From: Limnohabitans sp.
Lineage (GTDB): Bacteria > Bacteroidota > Bacteroidia > Flavobacteriales > Flavobacteriaceae
Direction: 5' to 3'
DNA length: 50,973 bases
Assembly (NCBI GenBank): GCA_030053945.1
Contig: JASGCW010000001.1
Span: forward strand, 1-50,973
In this document: positions 42,989-50,973 of the stretch, in pieces
How the letters are laid out: each line of letters starts with the position of its first letter
How positions within the stretch are numbered: the stretch's first letter is position 1
Program-made: the position numbers and the translations under genes
The notes under the pieces: model-generated
Told to the model about the DNA's origin: nothing
Seen by the model: only the letters and a program-made list of their open reading frames with translations
The model's database searches: none

Positions 42989-44950
42989 TTAATCTACATT
43001 GTCGTGTAGGAAAGAATTATTAGAACGAAGTTGGATATCATCGTTACTGTCTAATCCTAAAGACAATCTAGATTGGTTATTTTGAACTGGATTATTAGTC
43101 ACATCAATACCCATTCTTTTATAGGCAGGAACTTTTTCAAATTCATCTACTCTAGCCGCATTATTATGGAACTTATAGTTAAAATCCTTCATCTTACGAC
43201 GACGCTCCTCTGCTCTTAAACGTAATGATTCTTCAATAGACATTTCCATTGGAGAAATTTCGTTTGTTTGATACACTGGAGGCGTTTGAACTGGAGTACT
43301 TTCAACTTGTTTCATTGTAATATTCAATTCCTCAGGAGTTTTTTCTACTACTGGCTCTTCTTTCTTAACCTGAACAAATTGATTATCAAAATCCATATAT
43401 TCTTCTAAAGAATGCTTGATTATTCCATCTTGAGAAACTTCAGTTACAGGGACAAATTGCACTGCTTCATTAACTTTGATATCTCTAATTTCGTTTGTTA
43501 AATCAAATAGTAATCTATCTGTATTTACCTTAGGCTCTTCAACCTTTGCAATAGGTAAATCAAAAGTTAATGCTATTTGATCTGGTTCAGCTATCACAAA
43601 TTGTGGATCTACAACTTCTATTTCTTTAACCTCAGGTGTAGTGATATAAAAATTATTTGAATTCACTTCTCTTGCTGGAACAATTTCAAAAGTTACATCA
43701 AGGTTTTTGATAAACTCAGATGTAGGAACTAAATCCATAGTATGAGTTGGTGCTTGAACTTGTCTTGAATCTTCTTCTAACGAAAATATAATTTTATCAT
43801 CTACAACAGGTGTAACATCTACAACAGGCTGAGAAGGTGTCACTTTAGATGAAAAATCAAAACCTTGCGCTTCAAATTTTTGAGTCAAGTTTTGAACTAA
43901 TTTCTGTTCATCTTCTAAAGCGTGAATTATTTTACGAGGCTCTGTGTTTACAATTTCTGCTTGTTGTTCTACACAAAAACCTGTAGCAATAATTGTCACT
44001 GCAATTTTATCACCTAATGATTCGTCTTCACCAACCCCCATAATAATGTTTGCATTATGACCAGCTTCTGACTGAATATAATCACTAATTTCTCCAATCT
44101 CATCGATTGTAATTTCGTTAGCACCAGAAACGATAAGCAACAAAACGTTTTTAGCACCTGTAATTTTATTATCATTTAATAATGGTGAATCCAAAGCTGC
44201 TACAATAGCATCTTTTGCTCTTTCTTCACCTTCTGCGGTAGCAGAACCCATAATAGCTGTTCCTGAATTTGCTAAAACGGTCTTAGCATCTTTCAAGTCA
44301 ATATTTTGGGTATAGTGATGTGTAATAACTTCGGCAATTCCACGAGATGCCGTTGCTAAAACTTCATCAGCTTTTGAGAAACCAGCTTTAAAACCAAGGT
44401 TTCCATATACTTCTCTTAGCTTATTGTTATTAATAACGATAAGCGAATCTACTTGTCTTCTTAATTTTTCAACACCTAGTAAAGCTTGTTCAGAACGGAT
44501 TTTCCCTTCAAACTGAAATGGAATCGTCACAATTCCTACTGTAAGAATATCTTTTTCTTTAGCTAGTTGTGCGATAACAGGCGCTGCACCCGTACCAGTA
44601 CCTCCACCCATACCAGCAGTGATAAACACCATTTTAGTGTTTACATCCAGCATTTTTTCGATATCCTCAATACTTTCTAAAGCAGCTTGCTGTCCTACAT
44701 CTGGATTTGCTCCCGCACCTAATCCTTCTGTAAGATTAGCTCCTAATTGAATTTTATTAGGCACTGCACTATTTTGCAATGCTTGAGAATCAGTATTACA
44801 AACGATGAAATCTACACCTTTGATACCTTGCTTAAACATATGATTGATAGCATTGCTACCACCTCCTCCTACTCCTATAACCTTAATTACATTCGATTGA
44901 TTTTTTGGTAAATCGAATGAAATACTTCCAAATTCTGAGTTGCTTTCCAT
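42989..44950 (-). CDS. ftsZ: Cell division protein FtsZ with long C-terminal extension
   Basis: A 653-residue tubulin homologue that forms the division ring. The GTPase core is at about 20-330: GGGGSNAINHM, the tubulin signature GGGTGTG at 115-121 in TAGMGGGTGTGAAPVIA, and the T7 loop NIDLKDAKTV with the Asp residues needed for GTP hydrolysis. After residue 330 comes an unusually long, acidic, low-complexity linker of about 280 residues (typical FtsZ is about 380-400 in total). The end has VPAYKRMGIDV and NSFLHDNVD, the conserved C-terminal peptides that bind FtsA and other partners. This long form is normal in Flavobacteriaceae. It is the last dcw gene and is followed by a terminator. Confidence 0.98.
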   Translation of the reverse strand: MESNSEFGSISFDLPKNQSNVIKVIGVGGGGSNAINHMFKQGIKGVDFIVCNTDSQALQNSAVPNKIQLGANLTEGLGAGANPDVGQQAALESIEDIEKMLDVNTKMVFITAGMGGGTGTGAAPVIAQLAKEKDILTVGIVTIPFQFEGKIRSEQALLGVEKLRRQVDSLIVINNNKLREVYGNLGFKAGFSKADEVLATASRGIAEVITHHYTQNIDLKDAKTVLANSGTAIMGSATAEGEERAKDAIVAALDSPLLNDNKITGAKNVLLLIVSGANEITIDEIGEISDYIQSEAGHNANIIMGVGEDESLGDKIAVTIIATGFCVEQQAEIVNTEPRKIIHALEDEQKLVQNLTQKFEAQGFDFSSKVTPSQPVVDVTPVVDDKIIFSLEEDSRQVQAPTHTMDLVPTSEFIKNLDVTFEIVPAREVNSNNFYITTPEVKEIEVVDPQFVIAEPDQIALTFDLPIAKVEEPKVNTDRLLFDLTNEIRDIKVNEAVQFVPVTEVSQDGIIKHSLEEYMDFDNQFVQVKKEEPVVEKTPEELNITMKQVESTPVQTPPVYQTNEISPMEMSIEESLRLRAEERRRKMKDFNYKFHNNAARVDEFEKVPAYKRMGIDVTNNPVQNNQSRLSLGLDSNDDIQLRSNNSFLHDNVD

Positions 44951-44997
44951 ACTATTGGTTTTTTCTTTTGTTTATATTGCTAACTCGACAACAAAGA

Positions 44998-46371
44998 TTA
45001 CTCTGCGTTATCTAAAAAATCTTTAATTTTATCTATATACTTATCAAAAAACGAACGTCGAATTGTTTTCTCGGTCGATTTTGATGTAGGAATACTTGCC
45101 TCTTCTATCTCCTTTTGCATTTCTTCCTGTATAATTTTTTGCTCTTCAACTGTTGGCTTTTGAACCAAAACAGGTTCAGGAACATAATTATCCTGAGGTA
45201 CTGCACTCATAGTGTTATTACGAACACTATTCATTACTAAACCTACAGCTGTTGCATATAATGGACTAGATATTTCTTCATTCGAATTACCTGCCAAATG
45301 CTCATTAGGATAACCTATACGGGTATCCATTCCTGTGATATATTCAACTAATTGCTTAATATGTTTTAATTGAGAACCTCCCCCAGTCAAAACAATACCA
45401 GCAATTAATTTTCTTCTTGGATCTTCGTGTCCATAAGCTCTTATTTCGCTGTAAATCTGTTCTATAATTTCAACTACTCGAGCGTGAATAATTTTAGATA
45501 GATTTTTTAATGAAATTTCTTTTGGGTCACGTCCTCTTAGTCCTGGAATGGAAACAATTTCGTTGTCTTTATTCTCACCAGGCCAAGCAGAACCAAATTT
45601 TACTTTTAATAATTCGGCTTGTTTTTCAATTATCGAACAACCTTCCTTAATATCTTCGGTTATTACATTACCTCCGAATGGCACTACAGCTGTATGACGA
45701 ATAATACCATCTTTGAAAATAGCTAAATCAGTCGTTCCACCACCTATATCAATCAAAGCAACACCTGCTTCTTTTTCTTCTTGACTCAAAACAGCATCTG
45801 CCGAAGCTAATGGTTCAAGTGTAAGTCCAGACAAATCTAAACCTGCACTTTTTATACACCTTCCTACATTACGAATAGAAGACGCTTGCCCTACTACCAC
45901 GTGAAAACTTGCTTCTAATCTTCCGCCATACATTCCGATAGGCTCTTTAGTCATTTCGCTATCAATCTTAAATTCTTGAGGCAAAACGTGGATTATTTCT
46001 TCTCCAGGAAGCATTGGCAATTTTTGCACTTGACCAATAAGAATATCTATATCTTTTTCACTAATTACTTCATCAGCATTAGTTCTAGAAATATAATCAC
46101 TATGTTGAATACTACGAATATGCTGCCCTGCTATACCAACAACAACATCTTTTATTTTAAAACCTGAATCCTCTTCAGCAAGAGCAATGGCTTCTTGTAT
46201 GGACTGAATGGTTTGGGTAATATTATTTACCACACCTCTAGCCACACCGAGACTTTTAGACTTACCTACGCCTAAAATTTCTAGCTTTCCGTATTCATTT
46301 TTCTTTCCTATCATAGCAACGATTTTTGTCGTTCCTATATCAAGTCCTACTGCTATATTCTCTCTTTCCAT
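44998..46371 (-). CDS. ftsA: Cell division protein FtsA
   Basis: A 457-residue actin-family ATPase that tethers FtsZ to the membrane. The phosphate-1 motif VGLDIGTTKIVAMIG is at 8-22, phosphate-2 VALIDIGGGTTDLAIF at about 205-220, and the adenosine motif IVLTGGGSQLKHI at about 325-337. The C-terminus ends in the amphipathic helix FFDKYIDKIKDFL, the expected membrane-targeting segment, preceded by a charged linker longer than in E. coli. It lies between ftsQ (6-base gap) and ftsZ in the usual order. Confidence 0.97.
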   Translation of the reverse strand: MERENIAVGLDIGTTKIVAMIGKKNEYGKLEILGVGKSKSLGVARGVVNNITQTIQSIQEAIALAEEDSGFKIKDVVVGIAGQHIRSIQHSDYISRTNADEVISEKDIDILIGQVQKLPMLPGEEIIHVLPQEFKIDSEMTKEPIGMYGGRLEASFHVVVGQASSIRNVGRCIKSAGLDLSGLTLEPLASADAVLSQEEKEAGVALIDIGGGTTDLAIFKDGIIRHTAVVPFGGNVITEDIKEGCSIIEKQAELLKVKFGSAWPGENKDNEIVSIPGLRGRDPKEISLKNLSKIIHARVVEIIEQIYSEIRAYGHEDPRRKLIAGIVLTGGGSQLKHIKQLVEYITGMDTRIGYPNEHLAGNSNEEISSPLYATAVGLVMNSVRNNTMSAVPQDNYVPEPVLVQKPTVEEQKIIQEEMQKEIEEASIPTSKSTEKTIRRSFFDKYIDKIKDFLDNAE

Positions 46372-46377
46372 ACTCTT

Positions 46378-47100
46378 CTATTTTGTACAAACTACCTGTT
46401 TTGTAAACTTTAAATTAATCGTCTTGTACGAATCTAATAAAGTATCTTGTACTGCTTTCTGAAAAAACGCTTTATAGTTATTCAATTTTCGCTCCATAAA
46501 AATGGTTCTCCCAAAAATTATATCATAATTATAATTTCTATTCTTCATAATTACACTCCCATCCGGCTGAATTTTCATTCCAATGATGTTTTTTTTCAAA
46601 AAATCATCTTCATAAATCAATCTTAATAACAACACTAAATCCTTACTATATGAATTATTTATTTCTCCATATAGAAGCGGAACTCTAGCACTGAAATTAT
46701 CAGATAGAGGCATTCTACCTCCCTTATAATCAATATAAAAGGACGTAGAATTATTAAAAACTCGTGCGATTGGGGTCTTTTGAGTCACTACCGTTTTCAA
46801 CTTCCCATCAACACTCACAAATACTTCCGAATGATCTACAAGCCCGTGTTTATTGATAGTCTGTTCAATACTTTTCAAATCTAAATCTTCTTTTTTAATA
46901 CTAGAAGTACCTCCAAAATTTTCTATCAACAACTTATTAACCATTTCTGGTGTTACAAACGGATTATTTTGATCTAATATTTCAATTGATGATTTTATTA
47001 TTTTTCTATTTTCATTTCTTCTTGCCGTAAATGAATACAAAAAAACAACCAATCCAAAAATGGCTACCAATTGAATATTTAACAACCAATTTTTACGCAT
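46378..47100 (-). CDS. ftsQ: Cell division protein FtsQ/DivIB
   Basis: A 240-residue bitopic protein with a short cytoplasmic end, a membrane helix at about 4-25 (WLLNIQLVAIFGLVVFLYSF) and a periplasmic part with a POTRA-like segment (about 35-110) that ends KTVVTQKTPIARVFN and a beta domain with SFYIDYKGGRMPLSDNFSARVPLLYG. Sequence identity to proteobacterial FtsQ is low, as is normal for the phylum; position between murC and ftsA is strong support. Its start overlaps the murC stop by 8 bases, so translation is coupled. Confidence 0.9.
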   Translation of the reverse strand: MRKNWLLNIQLVAIFGLVVFLYSFTARRNENRKIIKSSIEILDQNNPFVTPEMVNKLLIENFGGTSSIKKEDLDLKSIEQTINKHGLVDHSEVFVSVDGKLKTVVTQKTPIARVFNNSTSFYIDYKGGRMPLSDNFSARVPLLYGEINNSYSKDLVLLLRLIYEDDFLKKNIIGMKIQPDGSVIMKNRNYNYDIIFGRTIFMERKLNNYKAFFQKAVQDTLLDSYKTINLKFTKQVVCTK

Positions 47101-48433
47101 CTAAAGCTTTTTTTATTTCAGGAACCATTTCACCCACATCACCTGCTCCAATTGTAACAATCACAGGAGCATCGGTATTTTGCAATAGCTCTATCAATTC
47201 ATCCTTTTGTACTAACTTTTTATTTTTATTCTCTATTTTATCCAACAACCACTGTGATGTAATTCCCGGCATAGGCAATTCACGCGCTGGATAAATTTCC
47301 ATCAATAAAACTTCATCAAATTGTGACAAACTTTTTGCAAATTCATCTGCAAAATCCTTTGTTCTGCTAAACAAGTGTGGTTGAAAAACAGCCAGCACTT
47401 TTTTACCTGGATACAACTCACGAACTGCTTGATGTACCGCATTTATTTCTGTTGGATGATGCGCATAATCATCTATATACACAAAATCTGGTTTACGTAT
47501 CTGAAACGAAAAACGACGTTTAACCCCCTTAAATGTTGCTAGTGCATTCACAATCGAATCCACGGGAGTCCCATAAGTTCGAGCCATAGCTAAAGCCAAC
47601 AATGCATTTGTCAAATTATGCTTTCCTGGCAAGCCAAATTTTACATCTTTTATTTCTTCAACAGGTGTTGTTACATCAAAAACATACCATCCATCAATAA
47701 TTCTAACATTATGTGCAACAAACTTAGAATCATCATTTACCCCCACAGTTATCCCATCAAGTGGTAAACCATTGATAACAAATAGATTATTCTTATCCTC
47801 AACTTTATCTGCAAATTCTTTGAAAGAAGCTTTTATAGAAGCATCATCACCGTAAATATCAAGGTGATCCGCATCCATTGAAGTCACGCAAGCAATATTG
47901 GGGTGCAAATGTAAAAAAGATCTGTCAAATTCATCGGCTTCAACAACGGTAATTGTTTTACCTGTACCAATTAAATTTGAATTATATCCTTCCACAATTC
48001 CGCCTAGAAAAGCTGTTATATCTAAACCACTCTCGTACAATACGTGACCTAAGATACTAGAAGTGGTTGTTTTACCGTGAGTTCCAGCCACAGCAAAACA
48101 AAAAGTATCTTTTGTTATTATCCCTAAAACTTCTGCGCGTTTTTTTATAACAAATCCCTTTTCTTTAAAATAATCCCATTCCGCAAGTTGCTTGATTGCA
48201 GGCGTATATACAACCAATGTATTTTCAGGTTGGAAATCATTAGGAATACAGTTGATATCATCTTCAAAATGAATTGCAATACCACTAGCAATCAAATCAT
48301 CAGTAAGCATAGTAGGCGTTTTATCATATCCTATAACTTTTTTCCCGATGTATTTGAAATAACGCGCTAAGGCACTCATACCTATCCCCCCGATTCCTAT
48401 AAAATAAACGTTATGTATTTGTCCTAAATTCAT
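47093..48433 (-). CDS. murC: UDP-N-acetylmuramate--L-alanine ligase
   Basis: A 446-residue Mur ligase that adds L-alanine to UDP-MurNAc with ATP. The N-terminal Rossmann domain has GIGGIGMSALARYFK (13-27), the ATP loop is AGTHGKTTTSSIL (about 114-126), DYAHHPTEINAV and FQPHLFSRTKDF mark the central and C-terminal domains. It is the first enzyme of the cytoplasmic stem-peptide assembly. It lies after murG, with a 69-base spacer that holds a small hairpin, and overlaps ftsQ by 8 bases. Confidence 0.97.
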   Translation of the reverse strand: MNLGQIHNVYFIGIGGIGMSALARYFKYIGKKVIGYDKTPTMLTDDLIASGIAIHFEDDINCIPNDFQPENTLVVYTPAIKQLAEWDYFKEKGFVIKKRAEVLGIITKDTFCFAVAGTHGKTTTSSILGHVLYESGLDITAFLGGIVEGYNSNLIGTGKTITVVEADEFDRSFLHLHPNIACVTSMDADHLDIYGDDASIKASFKEFADKVEDKNNLFVINGLPLDGITVGVNDDSKFVAHNVRIIDGWYVFDVTTPVEEIKDVKFGLPGKHNLTNALLALAMARTYGTPVDSIVNALATFKGVKRRFSFQIRKPDFVYIDDYAHHPTEINAVHQAVRELYPGKKVLAVFQPHLFSRTKDFADEFAKSLSQFDEVLLMEIYPARELPMPGITSQWLLDKIENKNKKLVQKDELIELLQNTDAPVIVTIGAGDVGEMVPEIKKALDA

Positions 48434-48448
48434 ATTTTTTTGTTTCAG

Positions 48449-48464
48449 TCCCGAAACTTCGGGA
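48449..48464. other. Hairpin in the murG-murC spacer
   Basis: TCCCGAA pairs with TTCGGGA around AC. The 69-base spacer also has two direct copies of TGTTTCAG and a reverse-complement partner CTTGAAAC. It is the only sizeable gap inside the dcw operon; the hairpin may be a degenerate repeat or an mRNA processing site. Confidence 0.35.
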
Positions 48465-48502
48465 TCGGTTTATTTTGTTTCAGGTTATACAACTTGAAAC
48501 AT

Positions 48503-49594
48503 TTAAACTAACTTCATTATTTCATCAACTATATCCTTTGTCGCATTAGGCAAGGCTAATTTTTTAATATTTTCACTTAAACTTTCTTGCTTCCCTTTAT
48601 CATTTAACAATGCTTCAAAAACAACTTCAAACTGTTCGTCTAACTCTTTTTCTTTTATCAAAATAGCTCCGTGTTTATCAACAATTGCCTGTGCATTTTT
48701 AGTTTGATGATCTTCAGCTACATTTGGCGACGGAATAAAAATCACAGGTTTACCAACAATCGCTAACTCAGATACCGAAGAAGCCCCTGAACGAGAAATC
48801 ACAACATCTGCCGAAGCATACACTAAATCCATTCTATCAATAAAAGATAAAACTTGAACATCTTTTTTATCATTAAAACGCTTATATTCTTCAAAATAAA
48901 GCTTTCCGCATTGCCAAATAATTTGGATGTTTTTTGACAAAAGAAAATCAAGTTCTTTTTCTATTAATTGATTTATTCTTCTTGCCCCTAAACTTCCTCC
49001 TAAAACTAGCAGCGTTTTTTTTGATTTATCCAGTTTGAAATATTCTACAGCTTCTTCTTTTTTATCATTAACCGACAACAAATCCTGACGTACAGGATTT
49101 CCTGTAAGCTTCATATTTTCTTTTGGAAAAAATCGTTCCAAATTTTCATAAGCTACACAAATTTTATGCGCTTTTTTTCCCAACAACTTATTTGTAATAC
49201 CAGGATATGAATTTTGCTCCTGAATTACTGTTGGAATTCCCAACATTGATGCTACTTTAAGCACTGCTCCACTAGCAAATCCACCTGTTCCAATAACCAC
49301 ATCTGGCTTAAAACTTTTGATAATACTGAAAGATTTTGCTAAGCTAGAAACCAATTTTAAAGGAAACATTGCGTTTTGCAAGGTCAATTTTCTTTGAATT
49401 CCAGCAATCCATAGCCCTTTTATAGGATAACCTGCTTGAGGTACTTTTTGCATCTCCATTTTATCACTAGCCCCCACAAAAAGAATTTCTGCTTTTGGAA
49501 AGCGTTGCTTCAATTCGTTTGCTATTGCGATAGCAGGATAAATATGCCCTCCTGTTCCTCCTCCGCTGATTATGAATTTTGGATTTTCTTTCAT
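48503..49594 (-). CDS. murG: UDP-N-acetylglucosamine--N-acetylmuramyl-(pentapeptide) pyrophosphoryl-undecaprenol GlcNAc transferase
   Basis: A 363-residue GT28 glycosyltransferase that makes lipid II from lipid I on the cytoplasmic face of the membrane. The acceptor-side glycine loop [17 protein letters not shown] is at 9-25, a second GGFASGAVL loop near 105 and the donor site signature [12 protein letters not shown] near 196-207; [22 protein letters not shown] with the conserved Glu that contacts the sugar nucleotide is at about 268-289. It starts two bases after the ftsW stop codon. Confidence 0.97.
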   Translation of the reverse strand: MKENPKFIISGGGTGGHIYPAIAIANELKQRFPKAEILFVGASDKMEMQKVPQAGYPIKGLWIAGIQRKLTLQNAMFPLKLVSSLAKSFSIIKSFKPDVVIGTGGFASGAVLKVASMLGIPTVIQEQNSYPGITNKLLGKKAHKICVAYENLERFFPKENMKLTGNPVRQDLLSVNDKKEEAVEYFKLDKSKKTLLVLGGSLGARRINQLIEKELDFLLSKNIQIIWQCGKLYFEEYKRFNDKKDVQVLSFIDRMDLVYASADVVISRSGASSVSELAIVGKPVIFIPSPNVAEDHQTKNAQAIVDKHGAILIKEKELDEQFEVVFEALLNDKGKQESLSENIKKLALPNATKDIVDEIMKLV

Positions 49595-49596
49595 TT

Positions 49597-50895
49597 TTAT
49601 TTATTTAAAACAGCATTCATAGGATTATTCTTCTCCTCAATAGAATAGTCCTCATTTACTTCATTTTCAACTTGACTTTCTTCTGCTAATTCTTTATCTA
49701 TAATACGTTGTAATGCTTCCTCTCTTTTTTGTTTATCAGCATTTTCTTGTGCTATTTCCTCTTCTTTTTTGGTTACATTTAGAATAATTCCTATTGCTGC
49801 ACAAGTCATCCAAATTGAAGTACCTCCACTACTAATTAATGGCAATGTCTGTCCAGTAGTAGGTAATAATTCGACTGCCACTCCCATATTGATAAACGCC
49901 TGAAAAATTATAGGAAAGCCTAATCCTGCGACGACCAGTTTACCAAAAAGCGTAGGAGCCTTGTAAGAAGCAATTACAAACCTAACAAACAACATCAGAT
50001 ACAAAAATATAATTGCAAATCCTCCTAGCAACCCAAACTCTTCAATGATGATTGCGAAAATAAAATCGGAAGAAGATTGTGGCAAAAAGTTCTTTTGAAC
50101 ACTTTTCCCTGGTCCTAAACCATATACACCACCAGTTGCAATTGCTGTCTTCGCTTTTTCAATTTGATAATCTTCGTCAGGATCTTGTTTATCCGACATA
50201 AAATTATCTATACGACTCATCCAAGTATCTACACGATTTGGAAAAGCATCTGGAAAAGCTTTTACTAAAACAATAAAAAACAAGGCAGCACCAATTCCCA
50301 TTCCTACAATTATAGCACTGTTTTTTATAGGATACTTACCTATAAAGCTCAGCATTAAAACCATTGTGAAAATCAATGCAGCTGTGGAGAAGTTAGCAGG
50401 AAATATTAATGCCAAGGTAATAAATACTGGAATCCAAAGCTCAACAAAAGATTTTTGAAAAGTCATTTCTTCCACTTCTGTTTTCGACAAATATCTAGCA
50501 ACATATATCAACAAAATCATTGATGCAAAAGCAGAAGGCTGAAATGAAATCCCTAAAAACGGCACCTGTATCCAACGACTAGCGTTAGCTCCTTCAACAA
50601 CGGTTCCTTTAAACAATGTATAGAGCAAAAGCAACCAAACAACGGGCAACAAAACCCTAGACAAACTTCTAAAATAATGATACGGAACTTTTTGCACCTG
50701 GTACATTATAGTAAAACCCATTATAAGATGCATAAAATGTTTCAAAAGATATACGAAAGTATTTCCTTTTCCGTGATGTAGATATGCCAAATTACTACTT
50801 GCACTATACACTGGCATAAACGAAAACAATGCCAATAGCGCAACAAATGCCCAAATGACTTTATCTCCTTTTAAGTTATGTAATAGCTCTTTCAT
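49597..50895 (-). CDS. ftsW: Septal peptidoglycan polymerase FtsW (SEDS family)
   Basis: A 432-residue SEDS protein with about ten membrane helices, the glycosyltransferase that polymerises lipid II at the septum. Characteristic parts are [54 protein letters not shown] and [14 protein letters not shown] in order. The C-terminal tail of about 55 residues is highly charged ([21 protein letters not shown]) and longer than in E. coli. It is the first dcw gene in this window; murD would be expected beyond the right edge. Confidence 0.96.
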   Translation of the reverse strand: MKELLHNLKGDKVIWAFVALLALFSFMPVYSASSNLAYLHHGKGNTFVYLLKHFMHLIMGFTIMYQVQKVPYHYFRSLSRVLLPVVWLLLLYTLFKGTVVEGANASRWIQVPFLGISFQPSAFASMILLIYVARYLSKTEVEEMTFQKSFVELWIPVFITLALIFPANFSTAALIFTMVLMLSFIGKYPIKNSAIIVGMGIGAALFFIVLVKAFPDAFPNRVDTWMSRIDNFMSDKQDPDEDYQIEKAKTAIATGGVYGLGPGKSVQKNFLPQSSSDFIFAIIIEEFGLLGGFAIIFLYLMLFVRFVIASYKAPTLFGKLVVAGLGFPIIFQAFINMGVAVELLPTTGQTLPLISSGGTSIWMTCAAIGIILNVTKKEEEIAQENADKQKREEALQRIIDKELAEESQVENEVNEDYSIEEKNNPMNAVLNK

Positions 50896-50900
50896 CTTTA

Positions 50901-50973
50901 TTTTAGATTTTAGATATCAGATTTTAGATATCAGATTTTAGATATCAGATTTTAGATATCAGATTTTAGATAT
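50901..50973. repeat. 14-bp tandem repeat upstream of ftsW
   Basis: The unit TTTTAGATATCAGA is repeated without change about four and a half times up to the window edge, after one partial unit. It lies immediately upstream of the ftsW start, so it separates ftsW from the next dcw gene. Similar words (GATTTTAGATTT, ATTTCAGATAT) occur singly at 42290-42310 and 42845-42885, so the tract may have expanded from a common intergenic word. Confidence 0.9.

Overview
The window comes from a low-GC member of the Bacteroidota, most likely Flavobacteriaceae, close to Flavobacterium. The evidence is the gene content: a dcw cluster ending in a long-tailed FtsZ, a short primary sigma factor without region 1.1, two secreted proteins with type IX secretion (T9SS) C-terminal sorting domains, a TonB-dependent receptor with an STN domain next to a DUF4249 lipoprotein, and LytTR signalling. 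Promoter-like boxes of the Bacteroidota form TAnnTTTG also occur. Assignments rest on reading the sequence; no database search was run.

Region 1 (1-10.6 kb, + strand) is an accessory locus. It holds a large signal-less protein with an internal OmpA-like peptidoglycan-binding domain, a companion protein of unknown function, a GIDE-domain membrane protein, a LemA protein, small membrane proteins and several lipoproteins. Between the intact genes lie scraps of further copies of the same families: a frameshifted fragment of the large protein, the last codons of a companion-protein copy, a truncated GIDE copy, and an ORF in which a membrane protein reads into a lipoprotein. This looks like a cassette-shuffling locus of the effector/immunity kind and is the best candidate here for an undescribed system.

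Region 2 (10.9-16.9 kb) is a catabolic operon on the - strand with all enzymes of the trans-4-hydroxy-L-proline to 2-oxoglutarate route (D-hydroxyproline oxidase, hydroxyproline epimerase, 2-oxoglutarate semialdehyde dehydrogenase, pyrroline-hydroxycarboxylate deaminase). A divergent AraC-type regulator sits beside it.

Region 3 (17.5-33.0 kb, + strand) encodes two large T9SS-exported metalloproteases, then a four-gene outer-membrane operon (small secreted protein, STN/TonB receptor, DUF4249 lipoprotein, MG2-like protein). With region 2 this would suit an organism that digests proteinaceous, perhaps hydroxyproline-rich, material; that link is inference.

Region 4 (33-41.3 kb) carries a CDP-alcohol phosphatidyltransferase-like protein, an HTH regulator, rpoD, rpe, two orphan small proteins, a TPR histidine kinase overlapping a LytTR response regulator, and a three-repeat QxW beta-trefoil lectin-like gene.

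Region 5 (41.3-51 kb, - strand) has a tRNA-Arg(UCG) beside a 176-bp direct duplication that includes part of the tRNA, then (in transcription order) ftsW, murG, murC, ftsQ, ftsA, ftsZ and a YqeY-family gene. Intergenic spaces hold small inverted-repeat elements, including two related MITE-like copies at 10.6 and 26.4 kb.
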